Shown piece after piece: positions 46,501 through 57,349 of a DNA stretch of 64,000 nt (position 1 is its first letter; every line of letters begins with the position of its first letter). This DNA comes from Austropuccinia psidii (lineage: Eukaryota; Basidiomycota; Pucciniomycetes; Pucciniales; Sphaerophragmiaceae): contig JALGQZ010000003.1 in the NCBI GenBank assembly GCA_023105745.1, positions 41,121,185 through 41,185,184 of the forward strand, read 5' to 3'. The notes under the pieces were generated by a model. It searched no databases. It was given only the letters and a program-made list of their open reading frames with translations, and was not told the DNA's origin. The translations under genes and the position numbers were made by a program.

Positions 46501-47191
46501 CAAATCTAACAGCTTCTGGATCATGGGGTCTGACTCTTTCCTCCTCTGGTTGAAGGAGGATTTGTTCTTGCCCTTGTTGCCTTGTCTTCTCCTGGAAACT
46601 TCCTGGAATTGTGAAGAATGGTGACTCTTGGCCACTGATCTCCTGGTTTCTGAATGGTGTGAAGCCACTGGAGAGCTGATTTGGCATGCTCCTTGTGAAC
46701 CTCAACGAATCTGAGTAGGCCCTGTCTGGGTTAACTGTTCTTCTATAGCTTGGATAGTGGCTTGATTCTCCCTTATCCTCTGTGCCCTTGCCTCCAGGAG
46801 TCTGTGCTGCCTGGTAGGATTCCAACCGTTGGTGATTACCATAAGGTCTTTGAAGTCTATCTCTTTGAGACAGATCTTCTGGCAACTTGATCCCAGTTCT
46901 GCCCAGTGAGTTGCTAGGTTGAACCTCCTGTTGTCCATGCTCCATTGAAACAAATCTTTGAGGAGTTGGTGGATTTGAAGAACTTGATCCATATCCTTCC
47001 AGTCCTCTGGTTTGAGGTTTCTGTTGAATTGGAGTGTGAATGGCAAGGTTGATATTATCTCCCTCATTGTTTTGCCATCCACCACTGTGTCCAATGTGTC
47101 TTCTTTCAGGTCTTCTGGTTCTAGACATTCCTGCTCTATCCTCTGGCTGGTTCCTTTGGAAGCCAAGGTCTCTGAGGTATGCAGGGGACAT
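43553..47191 (-). pseudogene. Gag-protease-RT frame of element II
   Basis: The ATG at 47191 opens a 451-codon frame to an amber codon at 45836-45838, and the same frame continues 740 codons from 45775 to another amber at 43553. Order: disordered Ser/Gln-rich N-terminus; coiled-coil-like region (QASLEQIVKNLQEGYAQLSKASEETNKRLNQ); capsid-like gag across the first amber; zinc knuckle [14 protein letters not shown] (about 45290-45330); protease DSGA (near 44930); RT with [12 protein letters not shown] and YIDDII (near 43910). The start codon lies inside the intron of the overlapping accessory gene, so only unspliced RNA can encode Gag. Both RT aspartates are kept. Confidence 0.88.
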
Positions 47192-47539
47192 ATCAGTGTT
47201 TGCAAGCAGTCAAAAACTTTATGTTCTTAGGGTATTTACCTTTGACTGTGCCTTGTACAAATTTGTTATCTGCTGATTTGGTCAGTTTGCCTTTGGAGGT
47301 TACAACTGGGTTAATAATTGTAATCTTCCCTGTACAAGTGGTTAAGGTTGGTTTACCTTGTATTGAAGCAGAGTTTCGTGGTTTTCTACTCCTCTGAGTG
47401 GCTATTGGTGTCCACTTCTTGGCTGTAATGAGGCCTTCACTAAGCCTTTTTTCTTTACCCTTGCTGCCCTCTGGTTCTGAGGGTGTCACTGGTGTGTTGG
47501 CCTGTGACTGGGTTTCAAGTGGGATGTAGTTTTCTTCCA
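46471..47539 (-). CDS. Spliced accessory gene overprinting gag in element II
   Basis: Exon 1 is 47539-47240, with no Met codon and with its upstream edge at a CAG acceptor. The intron is 47239-47172 (68 nt, GTAAAT...CTCAG, phase 1). Exon 2 is 47171-46471. Splicing joins VK and E to TLASKGTSQRIEQE in frame. Exon 2 encodes a Trp-rich helical domain (FQWSMDNRRFNLATHWAELG, DLMVITNGWNPTRQ, ATIQAIEEQL), then a Ser/Lys/Arg-rich linker and a last helix (MIQKLLDLVKEVHKNQK). It lies +1 to gag, which is open over the same DNA. One TGA (46702-46704) breaks this copy; element IV has TCA there. It looks like a real protein, but its function is unknown. Confidence 0.65.
47172..47239 (-). other. 68-nt intron carrying the Gag start codon
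   Basis: The donor AAAG|GTAAAT and acceptor ATACCTCAG|A enclose 68 nt. The Gag ATG (47191-47189) lies inside, 17 nt before the acceptor end. Element IV has the same intron (52000-52067), also 68 nt, with the ATG at 52048. Splicing would remove the Gag start. Confidence 0.65.
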
Positions 47540-48086
47540 CTGAATCAAGACAGGAAAAAGAGGGCTTATGTCAGTTAAGACTTCTTAAAAGGCTGGTTTT
47601 GCACGTCTAAGAATGGCCTCTGGGCTTGTATATTATTACAATATGCCCTTGTATAATGACAGTGTAATTGAATTAACAATTTCACGTCAAAAATACAGCT
47701 TATGGTGCCCTGTCACACTGTTTGTGTGCCAGTATCCCACAGATACACTTGTGGTTTTCAAGTGTATTCTGTACAAGTGGTTTTGTATAGGTGTTATTGA
47801 GTCAACAATACACTTAATCCACGCCTCAACTGATGGTTTTTCAGTCAGAGGTGTCCTTATTCAGTCAAGAATACAGGACTTATTGATGGCTGATGTGTTT
47901 TATATACAAAACACGCCAAAAATAATTATTTTCAGTGGGTATTAGCCACGTGAAAAATACTCTTTTATAATATGAGTATATGAAAAAAGATAAAAATATA
48001 TAAAATATACATATTTAAATGGAAATTACACCTAAAAAAAGATGAAACAATGTGTTAATAAGTCATAAAAAAGAGAAAAGACTTAC
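47540..48086 (-). other. Putative leader intron of element II
   Basis: A consensus donor ACCA|GTAAGT begins at 48086, 47 nt after the LTR, and a pyrimidine-rich acceptor (ctgtcttgattcag) ends at 47540, where the ATG-less accessory exon begins. Element IV has the counterparts (donor GTGAGT at 51125, acceptor at 51699). The exon that would supply the ATG was not identified with certainty. Confidence 0.45.
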
Positions 48087-48109
48087 TGGTAAGGTCCAAA
48101 AAGTTAAAA

Positions 48110-48132
48110 AAAAAACGGCCAGGCCCCAAAAC
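48110..48132 (-). promoter_or_regulatory. GC-rich block after the 5' LTR of element II
   Basis: On the - strand, GTTTTGGGGCCTGGCCG directly follows the LTR. It is the counterpart of the blocks at 7089, 51079 and 57122 and stands in the primer-binding-site position. Confidence 0.5.
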
Positions 48133-49554
48133 TTTCAGGCTGAGTCTATGATAAAGGTGTATATGAGTATTTACAAGCTTTAGCTATGACTGTGACACGG
48201 TAAAAATGGTTTTAAAAGATGATAAGATTGATAATAAATGATTTAATTTAAGATTTAAAGGGCTTTACTATAAAGATATAGTGGTGGTGAGCGCTGTTGA
48301 AAGCCATGGGTGCAGCTTTACCTGTTGGATTACAATAATAAAGACTACAATACTTTAAATTCAGAGTATACCTGATTATTTAACCAAGAGTAAAACTGTT
48401 TTTGACAGTTTACTACGTAGGTTATTCAAGAGCAGGATGAGGAAAGGTTTTTGGCTGTGAAAAGCCCTCCTTTTATCCTGAAATTGGGATGGAAAGGCTG
48501 CTAGACCTTTCCACGTAGAGGAAGTGAAGATTTTTCACTCTCCAGGACAGGCTTGTCGTTTTCAAACAGCCTGTATACCCTGTATTGGGCTCAGATGTGG
48601 TTTTGAAACCACATCTGGGCAGTTTTCACCAATACAGGGTGAAAATTTTCATCTGAGGACCTCACAGCCTGATTCTGACGTGTATGACGCGTAGAATGCT
48701 GTACAGAAGCTGTATGGGACCCCAGTATTGACTGACATATGAGGTATTGAAGTAAAAACATGCTTCTTCATCTATTTGACACCTCATATTCATGGTTATG
48801 GGATATTATCCCATGGTAAGGCTGTATCTGACAGCAGGTGGGATTTTGACCTTAAAATGGCCATAACTCTGTCAGTTTTTGAGATATCATTTAATAGCCC
48901 TGTATGAGCTCTACACAATGGTACCCAACTTGACATGGTTATCATTAAATATGACAAAGTTATCCCATGTACAAGTATTTTTGTACATTGGCGTGGTCTG
49001 GTCAAAAGCTGTATTAAGCTTGTTTGGCCAATAACTTCTGTTGTAGTTGGGTTATGAGGGAATGGATGGAGCCATCAGATAGCCCTGATTGTGCTCTTTC
49101 CAAAAAGACCCCACTTTAGGTATCTCACACTAAAACTGTAAAAGTTAGATGAGAGGTGAATGTTTTGTTCTCCCTTATTTGGTCTGAATTTGACCATAAC
49201 TCAAGTAATACTTGTGCTAGCTCAGTTTGGCTGGTACCATTGGATAGCCCTGGCTTAGAGCTTCATTTTGAATACCCATTTGATGGGGTTAAGCCTCTCC
49301 TTCTAGATTTTAGATGAGAGGTGAAATTTAAGGTTTATGCTCAGCAATAACTTGGAGCAGGAATAACTTTGTTATTTCTTGTCCTATGGTGATGGGACTT
49401 ATATTTTCAGAAAGAGGTGAGTTTCCTCTTTCTTCTGATACCTTTTGAGCTAATTTGGCTCAGCTGCATGTTTTGGTGGTATTTTGGCTATACCATTGGT
49501 TTATGGTATTTTGGCTGTCATGCTTGTGCTCTGGTTTTGAGTCACAGGCTGACA
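48133..49554 (-). repeat. 5' LTR of element II
   Basis: Read on the - strand it starts TGTCAGCCTGTGACTC. It ends CCTGAAA where its partner has CCTGACA. It pairs with 20689-22127 and lies head to head with the LTR of element IV, 89 bp away. Confidence 0.93.
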
Positions 49555-49643
49555 ATCATGAGGATAATAATACCAAGTAAAATCATAAAAGAAAACTCAC
49601 CTGAAGCCAAATACAATAGATCAATGATTCAAAAAAAGTCATA
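49555..49643. other. 89-bp spacer between elements II and IV
   Basis: It begins with the second atcat of the target duplication of element II and continues the pre-insertion DNA that ends at 20688. Nothing else is recognised. Confidence 0.8.
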
Positions 49644-51078
49644 TGTCAGCCTGTGACTCAAAACCAGAGCACAAGCATGACAGCCAAACACCATAAATCA
49701 ATGGTGTAGCCAAGATACCACCAAAACATGGAGCTGAGCCAAATAAGCTCCAAAGGTATCAAATGAAAGAGGAAATTACCAATTCCCAAATATACAAGTC
49801 CCATCAACATAGAACAAGGAAGAACAAAGTTATTCCTTCTCAAAATTGTTGCTCAGCATAAAACTTAATTTTCACCTCCCATCTGACATACAGAGTCAAA
49901 GGATTAACCCCATTAAGTGGTTATTCAAAATGAAGCTCTACGTCAGGGCTATCAAATGGTACTAGCCAAACTGAGCCAGCGCCAGTATAACAGATGTTAT
50001 GGCCAAATTCAGGCCAAATAAGGGTGAAGAAAATATTCACCTCTCATCTAACTTCTACAGTTTTAGTGTGAGCTACATAAAGTGGGTTCTTTTTGGAAAT
50101 AGCACAATCAGGGCTATTTGATGGTGCATTAATTGCCCAATATCTGATCTGGACCAAAAGGTATAAGGCAAACAAGCCAAATGCAGCTTTTTGCCTAAAA
50201 CACGCATATTAACAGAAATGTTGTACATGGCATAACTTTGCCATATTGAATGAGAACCATATCAAATGGGGTACCAATGTGTAGAGCACATAAAGGGCTA
50301 CACACTAAACAAATTTTGAGGTTGATATCTCAAAACCTGACAACGTTATGGCTGTTTTAAGGTCAAAATCCCACAGTTTGGCCAATACAGCCTTACCATG
50401 GGATAATATCCCAAAACCATGATTATGAGGCGTCAAACAGACAAAGAAGCTTGTTTTTACTTCAATACGTCATAGTGCATTCAATACTGGGGTCCCATAC
50501 AGGTTCTGTAAAGCATTCTACGTGTTATACACGTCATAATCAGTCTGAGTGGTTCCCAGATGAAAATTTTCACCCTGTATTGGTGAAAGCTGCCCAGCTG
50601 TGGTTTCAAAGCCACATCTGAGCCCAATACAGGCTATACAGGCCTTTTTCAAACCACAAGGCCATCCTTGAGAGTAAAAAATCTTCACTTCCTCTACGTG
50701 AAAAGGTCTAGCAGCCTTTTCACCCCATTTCAGGATAAAAGGAGGCCCATTCACTTCCAGAAAAGGAATCCCAATCCTGCTATTGAATTCCTATGTAGTA
50801 CAGCTTTTAATAACAGTTATACTCTTAGAAAATAAACAGGTTATACTTTAAGCTTAAGTATTGTAGCTCTTATTATAGTAATCCAACTGGTAAGACTGCA
50901 TGCAGGGCTTTCATCAGCGCTCACCACCACTATAATATTATATTAAAGCCCTTAATATCTTAATTAAAATCATTGATTATTACAAATCAACTCTTTTTTA
51001 AACTATTTTCACTGTCTCAAAGTAATAGTTAAAGTGAAAATACTATTATACACCTTTTATCATAGACTCAGCCTGACA
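49644..51078 (+). repeat. 5' LTR of element IV
   Basis: It starts TGTCAGCCTGTGACTC and ends GACTCAGCCTGACA. It is the reverse complement of the LTR of element II at 48133-49554, with more differences than the two LTRs of II show between themselves. Confidence 0.93.
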
Positions 51079-51699
51079 TTATTGGGGCATGGCCATGTTT
51101 TTTTTACCTTTTTGGACCTTATAAGTGAGTTTTTCTCTTATTCTCCTTATTCTGACAAATTGTTTTATCTTTTTTAGGAGTAATGTTTTAATAAAAATAT
51201 ACATAATATATATCTTATATATATTTTTACAGTGGTATATATCCTATACCACCATTATTTATCTTCTTTAATCATATTGTTGCATGGTTGATTATATTTT
51301 AATCACCACAACACCCTTTTTTTGGCGTGTTTTACATATAAAAACCCTTTAAACCATTAGTAAAGTCCTTTTTTTAATTAAATAATGACACCTCTTACTG
51401 TAGAACCAACAGTTGAGGAATAGTTGGGTGTATTGTTAATTCAATTACCCTCTTACATACCACTTCTTATCAGATTAAACTTTCTAATTACAAGTTAATC
51501 TGTGAGATACTGGCACAAAAACAGTATACCAGATATCTGTAAGCTGTATTTATGAAGTGAAATTGTTAATTCAAATACACTGTTATTATACAAGGGCATA
51601 TTGTAGTAACATACAAGCCCAGAGGCTATTCTTAGACTTTAAAACAGCCTTTTCAGAAGTCTTAACTGACATTAAGCCCTCATTTCCTGTTTGATTCAG
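51079..51699 (+). other. Leader of element IV with putative intron
   Basis: It opens with TTATTGGGGCATGGCCATG in the primer-site position. A donor-like AA|GTGAGT stands at 51125 and a gattcag acceptor ends at 51699, matching the leader intron of element II. It contains no ORF of note. Confidence 0.5.
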
Positions 51700-52768
51700 T
51701 TGAAGAAAAGTACATACCACTAGAGACACAGTCACAGGTCAACACACCAGTGACACCCTCACAACCAGAGGGCAGCAAGGGCAAGGGAAAGAGGCACAGT
51801 GAAGGCCTGATTACAGAAGAAAAGTGGACAACCATTGCTACTCAGAGGAATAGAAAACCACAAAACTCTGCTTCAATATAAGGTAAAACAACCTTAACCA
51901 CTTGTACAGGTAAGATTACCATAATTAACCCAGTTGTAACCTCTAAAGGTAAATTGCCAAAATCAGCAGACAATAAATTTGTACAAGTCACAGTCAAAGG
52001 TAAATAACCTAAGAACATAAAGTTTTTGACTGCTTGCAAACACTGATATGTCACCTGTACCCCTCAGAAACCTTGGCTTCCAAAGGAACCAAATGGAGGA
52101 CAGAGAAGTCTTGTCCTGACCCAGAAGACCTGGAAGAGGACACCTTGGACACAGTGGTGGATGGCAAGAAACTGAGGGAAATCATACCAACTCTGCCATT
52201 CACTTTCCAATTCAACAGGAGCCTCAAACCAGAGGACTGGGAAGACATGGATCAAGTTCTTCAGCTCCACCAATGCCTCAAAGTTTTATTTCAATAGAAC
52301 ATGGACAACAAGAGGTTCAACCTGGCATCCCACTGAGTAGAATTTGGAGCAAGTTTCCAGAAGATTGTTCTCAAAGAGATATAATTCAGAGACCTTATGG
52401 TAATCACCAAAGGTTGGAATCCCACCAAGAAGTTCATACTCCTGGAGGTGACGGCAAAGAGGATAAGGGAGAACCAAGACACTATCCAAGCTATAGAGGA
52501 ACAGCTGACCCAGACAGGGCATACTCAGATTCCTTCAGGCTCACAAGGAGCAGGCAAAATCAGCTCTCCAGTGGCTTCACAACATTCACAAACCAACAGA
52601 TCAGTGGCCAATAGTAAACATTCTTCACAATCCCAGGTAGCTTCCAGGAGAATACAAGGATACAAGGGCAAAAACAAGACCACCTTCAGTCAGAAGAAAG
52701 GAGATTCAGACCCAATGATCCACAAGCTGTTGGAGTTAGTTGAAGAGGCGCATAGGAACCAGAAGTAG
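51700..52768 (+). pseudogene. Accessory gene of element IV, broken
   Basis: Exon 1 is 51700-51999, the intron 52000-52067 (68 nt, phase 1, same sites as in element II), exon 2 52068-52768. The frame joins VK and E to TLASKG as in II. It has a TAA near 51880 and a stop at 52295-52297 with more before 52397, but 52397-52768 is open through the basic linker to the same end (MIHKLLELVEEAHRNQK). The region where II has a TGA is open here. Confidence 0.6.
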
Positions 52769-55330
52769 TTGTAAATAGCTTTAGAATAAGTAGTCCTAAT
52801 AATAGAAATATTACCCCCACTCAGATTGAACATAATGTTGTCACACCTGAGAGTAACCTAAACAGTGATGCACTGTGGTTACAAATGTCCCAATTCGCTG
52901 AGCGAACTAAAGAGCAGCTTGCAGAACTTGAAGCAAGCCATGAGAGCATGAAAATATTAACAGCCTCCATAGACAGAATTGTTAAAACCCATCAAGAAGG
53001 ACATGCTCAATTGAGCAAAGCCTCTGAAGAAACCAGCAGAAGACTGAATCTAGTCTTTGAAGAACAACACCACAGCAAATGGGACAGGGATTGTATGGAT
53101 CAAGACATGAAAAAACTGTTTAGTTTCTACCATAGCATGAAGACCCAACAACAAAGCCATGTTATGGATAATTCATATCACCAGGATGCCATGCTGATGA
53201 ATAAGACAAGATATCCATCGAAATCCCAGGGTGGAGATAATATGTCTTATTCAGAAAAGGAAGCCTTGAAACAGCTTTCTGAGGCCTCCAGCTGGGCCAA
53301 ATTCTCTGTAACTGGAGAATATGATCATATGGAACTTATAGACTATATTGATGACTCTTGATTGATGTAACAAGCATCCCAGACTACTGGATTACTGCTA
53401 TACTTAATACAGCATTTAAGAGACATGCTAGTATGTGGTACACAGAAATGAAAGAAATCCATGGCAGAAGAAACTGGCCATGGTGGTAGAGTCAAATCAT
53501 CCAAAAGTACCGCAATGGTACTTGGATATGGCAAAGGACCATGTCATTTGAAAATGAAAAATACTCTGTGGACAAATATCCATATGAGTGGTGTGTCAGA
53601 AAATCTAAAATACTTAAAGCCATTGATCCTCAAATGAACATTCAGATGAGGAATCACAAACTCCTGACACAAATTCCAGGAGAACTAGAGAATGCAGTGA
53701 AATTCATATGAAACCACAATTGCACTCTACATGACATTGCAAATACCTTACAAGATGTAAGGAAAAGAACTAATATAGGGAAATACCCCCATATAAAAGC
53801 AGTGGTTTCAAAGAGAAACAAACTTTCAGGGTGTAGTTTAAAGAAAAACCCAGAGAAAGAATAGCAGAAGTGGCAAAGAAGAAAAATTCTTGTTACAACT
53901 GTGGTTCAACAGACCACTATGCCAACAACGTTCCAAAGGCAAAGAAAAAATTATATGCCATTGAGAAAGTCCCAGAGGAGGAATTCCCAACAGAGGATTG
54001 TGACTCAGACTCTATGGGATATGCCATCAGAGAACAATCTGTGAAGAGCAAGACCCAAGAGAAGAATTTCTATTGGAATACCAGAGGAAATCCCACTAGA
54101 AAGCCAGGACATACAGTTAGAAGCAGGCATGCCACAAGACACTGCCAACAAAAACTTGTCCAAACACACAAAAGATGCACAAACATTCCTGGTCCCACCA
54201 ACCAATGGAATGGCATAAATACATGGAACAGCCACAAAAATGACTTTTTGCATTGATGATGCTCAACACCCATTTATCATTGACAGTAGGGCACACTTCT
54301 CCATAGTGGCCAGAAATTCTCTGGAAAACCACTTCCCCAACTGGGAGAAACAACTCTCGCTCACCAACGCCAATAACTTTAAAAGTGCTTCAGGGAAGAT
54401 GACTTCAATTGGGACAATTATTTAGAAATAATTATACCCAATAGGAAGGGTAATATCAGACTCAACCCAGAGTTTGTAGTGCTTGATGATGACCACATCC
54501 AAGGGTTTTTACTGGAAACAGATTACCAGAGGATGTATGGAATAGATATTTACAATAGTGAAAACAGGAACATTACCATTGGTACCAACAAGGAAAAGTA
54601 ATTTGCACTTGATATATACCAAATATCCTCCCAAGACCCTCTGGAAGAACTCCTGAATGAATTAAGAGAGGAAAACTTTAGTACTACCCTCACCAGTAAG
54701 CAGAAACTAAGTTTACTGAAGATGCTGAGAAAGAATATACCAGCATTTGCCATTGGTGAAGAACCATTAGGCAAGATTAGAGGCAATTATATGGAACTAT
54801 ATCTGGATGTGGAAAGACCTTATCCACCCATGCTCAGGAGACCTCCTTACCCAGAAAGTCTGGAAACCAGGAAGTAAATTGAAAAACATATCAATGAACT
54901 CCTGGACATGGATCTCATCAGAAAGATTGGACATAATGAAATAGTGGAAATTACCACTCCTTTCCTGATCACCTGGAATGATGGCAAGTCCAGGCTGTGT
55001 TTAGATTTCAGAGCTCTGAATAACTACATCAAAGCTGACAGGTACCGTATACCCAGGATACCTCATGCCTTATACAAACTGGCAAAAGCCATATACATAA
55101 CCAAAATTGATTGTATGAAAGGCTTTCACCAGAATGGAGTTAAACCAAACTCCATGAAATTACTAAGAGCCATATGTCATATGGGCATATATGAGTACAC
55201 CAGGATGCCATTTGGCATCAAGAATGCACCAGCCCACTTCCAAGGATGATGGACACCATATTTCAAGAATAAATATTGGAAGGCTGGATGGTAGTATATA
55301 TTGATGACATCATTATATAATCAGGAACAT
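52048..55330 (+). pseudogene. Gag-protease-RT pseudogene of element IV
   Basis: Gag starts at the ATG 52048 inside the accessory intron. The coiled-coil part (52885-53361) and the capsid part follow. The zinc knuckle [14 protein letters not shown] (about 53890-53935) has lost its last Cys, and the protease reads IIDSRAH instead of DSGA (near 54285). RT can be followed through [17 protein letters not shown] to YIDDIII at about 55300, where element V interrupts. Many stops and frameshifts are present. Confidence 0.85.
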
Positions 55331-57121
55331 TGTGTGCCTTAGAGGTATTTTTATATACTCAAAAGACCACAAATGATAAATTAAGATAAAAATATAAATA
55401 AATAAGAAATTAAAAAAAAATTGAAATATAAATAAAAATTTATATTTAAAAATTAAAATTTTAATCATAATTTAAAAATAAAAATTACAATAAAATTTAA
55501 AATTATGAAACTACATTTGTACTTGTAAAAATTAAGTAAAAATGAATTTTTGATAAACATTATGAAATCAAAATGTTTTTGGTGAAAAGTTATATAAAAT
55601 ATATTATAGCTTTTATCCAATAAATAAACATAAAGAAATTATCACACCATTGGATTCCTCATAAAAAATAAAGTGGGGTCACTTCTGGATGAAATTTCTG
55701 TAACTCAAATCTAAATATGCTTAAATTAAGTTTTTAGTATTTTTTGTACAAAAGTATGACAATCCTCAAAAGCTTAATTTAATTCACACCGCATGTGGTC
55801 TTAACCATTAATTTTTGTGTTAAAATTGAGGTGTTGTGTTTAGTTTAAAAGCTATGAGGAATAGAAGTATTTTCAATTGAAATGTCAAAATGTGCGTGTG
55901 TATTACATAAGTGAACTTCAATTTACATATGAGGTATCAATTATGACAGATTTGTAATTAAAAGCTTGATTTAATTACATATGTAAATTATAATTGCATT
56001 ACATGATGAGGAATTAAAGAAAAAAAAATTGGAAAGATTAATTCTGGGGGGGGGAAAGGACACTCTAGCTCTAAGGGGGAGCTAGACCCCCAAGATCCTT
56101 GCTGACTGGCGTGAGATGTCAAAATCCATGCAAAGGCTCATTACTTTTCCCTGGAATTGAGTCACAGGGTCTGTGACTCAATTGATGATGAGGTTTTGAT
56201 ACCAACCAGGGTAGTTTTAACTGCTGCAAAGAGGGTGAAACTACCCTTAAGTTTAAACAATGTTATTCAAAAAAGTTTTAACTGATTTCTACGCCTATTA
56301 CACACATTCTGACTTGCTTTGAAGGCTCTAGACCAGGTATTGCTATAGTAATCGCTGATCTAAGGCTCTAAAATGGCTTAAACAAGCCCTTTTTTGGTCT
56401 AAACCAGGGTTCAATGATGCCATAATTGGCTTTTCTGTTGTCAGACTGTTTTTCAAGACTGACAAGAATAAATTTTACTTTTTGAGTAAGAAAATTGATG
56501 GCTATAAAAGAATGTTTTCTTTGCCCCACTTTTCTCTTCATGTTAGAATCTTTTCCTTTTATCATTAGTTTCAACACTGTTAAACCAATAAATAAAAGAT
56601 TACAACCACCCTTTTTCAACATTTTAAACCTTTTAACCACATTAAAAAATCATTATAATCATTTTTTGTAACTCATAATCATTTTTACCCCTGAACCACC
56701 CCAAAAGTGAATTAAAGCATCTTTCATCACTGTTCACTTTGTCACTTTGTTTCCAAATTCACTCTGGTCATTTTTGGGCATGTTTTCTCTTTAATTATCT
56801 TTTTAAAGACTTTGCTCTTTAATTAATTGCTTGCAGTTCTTTGCTCAATAAATTCCAATTCAAATTTCTTTTGAAGAAATTTCTTTTGTAGCCTTAAATA
56901 TCTCTTTAAGAGTATTTTTGGATAAATCTTTATTGTTGGTAAAACAATAGATTTTATTATATTATTGTTTTATACTTAAAAAGTTAAAAACAATAAAATT
57001 GTTGAGTTTTCTCCTTAAAAATGCTATTTCTTACTATTTTTAAACAATTTTACCTTATACATATTTTGAGGACAGGAAAAGTACTTCATATTTTATCAAA
57101 GTTTTATATCCACACCTTACA
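55331..57121 (+). repeat. 5' LTR of element V
   Basis: It starts TGTGTGCCTTAGAGGTAT and ends CCACACCTTACA. The ends resemble the LTRs of element I and the solo LTR at 7749. It contains the short runs ggggggggg and gggggagctagaccccc near 56046-56095. Confidence 0.88.
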
Positions 57122-57349
57122 TTTGGGGGCCCAGCCATGATATTTTACCTGTGACATAATTTTTTTACTTTTTTTAATCTTTTTCCTTATATTGAAAAAA
57201 CCCAAAATATATAAAAAATACTCATAATTCAAAAAATCCTTAAAAAATAATTCATTTTTATAATTATAAGTGAGCCTTTATTTTTCTTTTGTAAAACCTT
57301 TTTTACCTAATTAATTGTTTTTTTTTCATTAATTTTAGTGTGTGACAAC
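57122..57349 (+). other. Leader of element V
   Basis: It begins TTTGGGGGCCCAGCCATGA, the GC-rich primer-site block shared with I, II and IV. A pyrimidine-rich acceptor (attttag) ends at 57338, just before the first short ORF. Confidence 0.5.

Larger units (their letters stand above)
20689..49554 (-). mobile_element. Element II: Ty3/gypsy retrotransposon containing element III
   Basis: It is bounded by LTRs at 20689-22127 and 48133-49554 and flanked by a perfect 5-bp duplication, atcat at 20684-20688 and 49555-49559. It is read on the - strand: 5' LTR, leader with intron, accessory gene, Gag, protease, RT, RNase H, integrase, chromodomain and 3' LTR. Element III splits it within the chromodomain codons at 22220/41403, and the reading frame lines up again exactly once III and one copy of its 4-bp duplication are ignored. 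Amber codons and frameshifts show that it is dead. Confidence 0.93.
49644..55330 (+). mobile_element. Element IV: sister copy of II, truncated by V
   Basis: It is a + strand copy of the same family as element II, with a 5' LTR, leader, accessory gene, gag, protease and RT. It stops just after the RT active site, at the LTR of element V. Its 3' part is not in the window. All frames carry several stops. With element II it forms an inverted pair. Confidence 0.9.
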
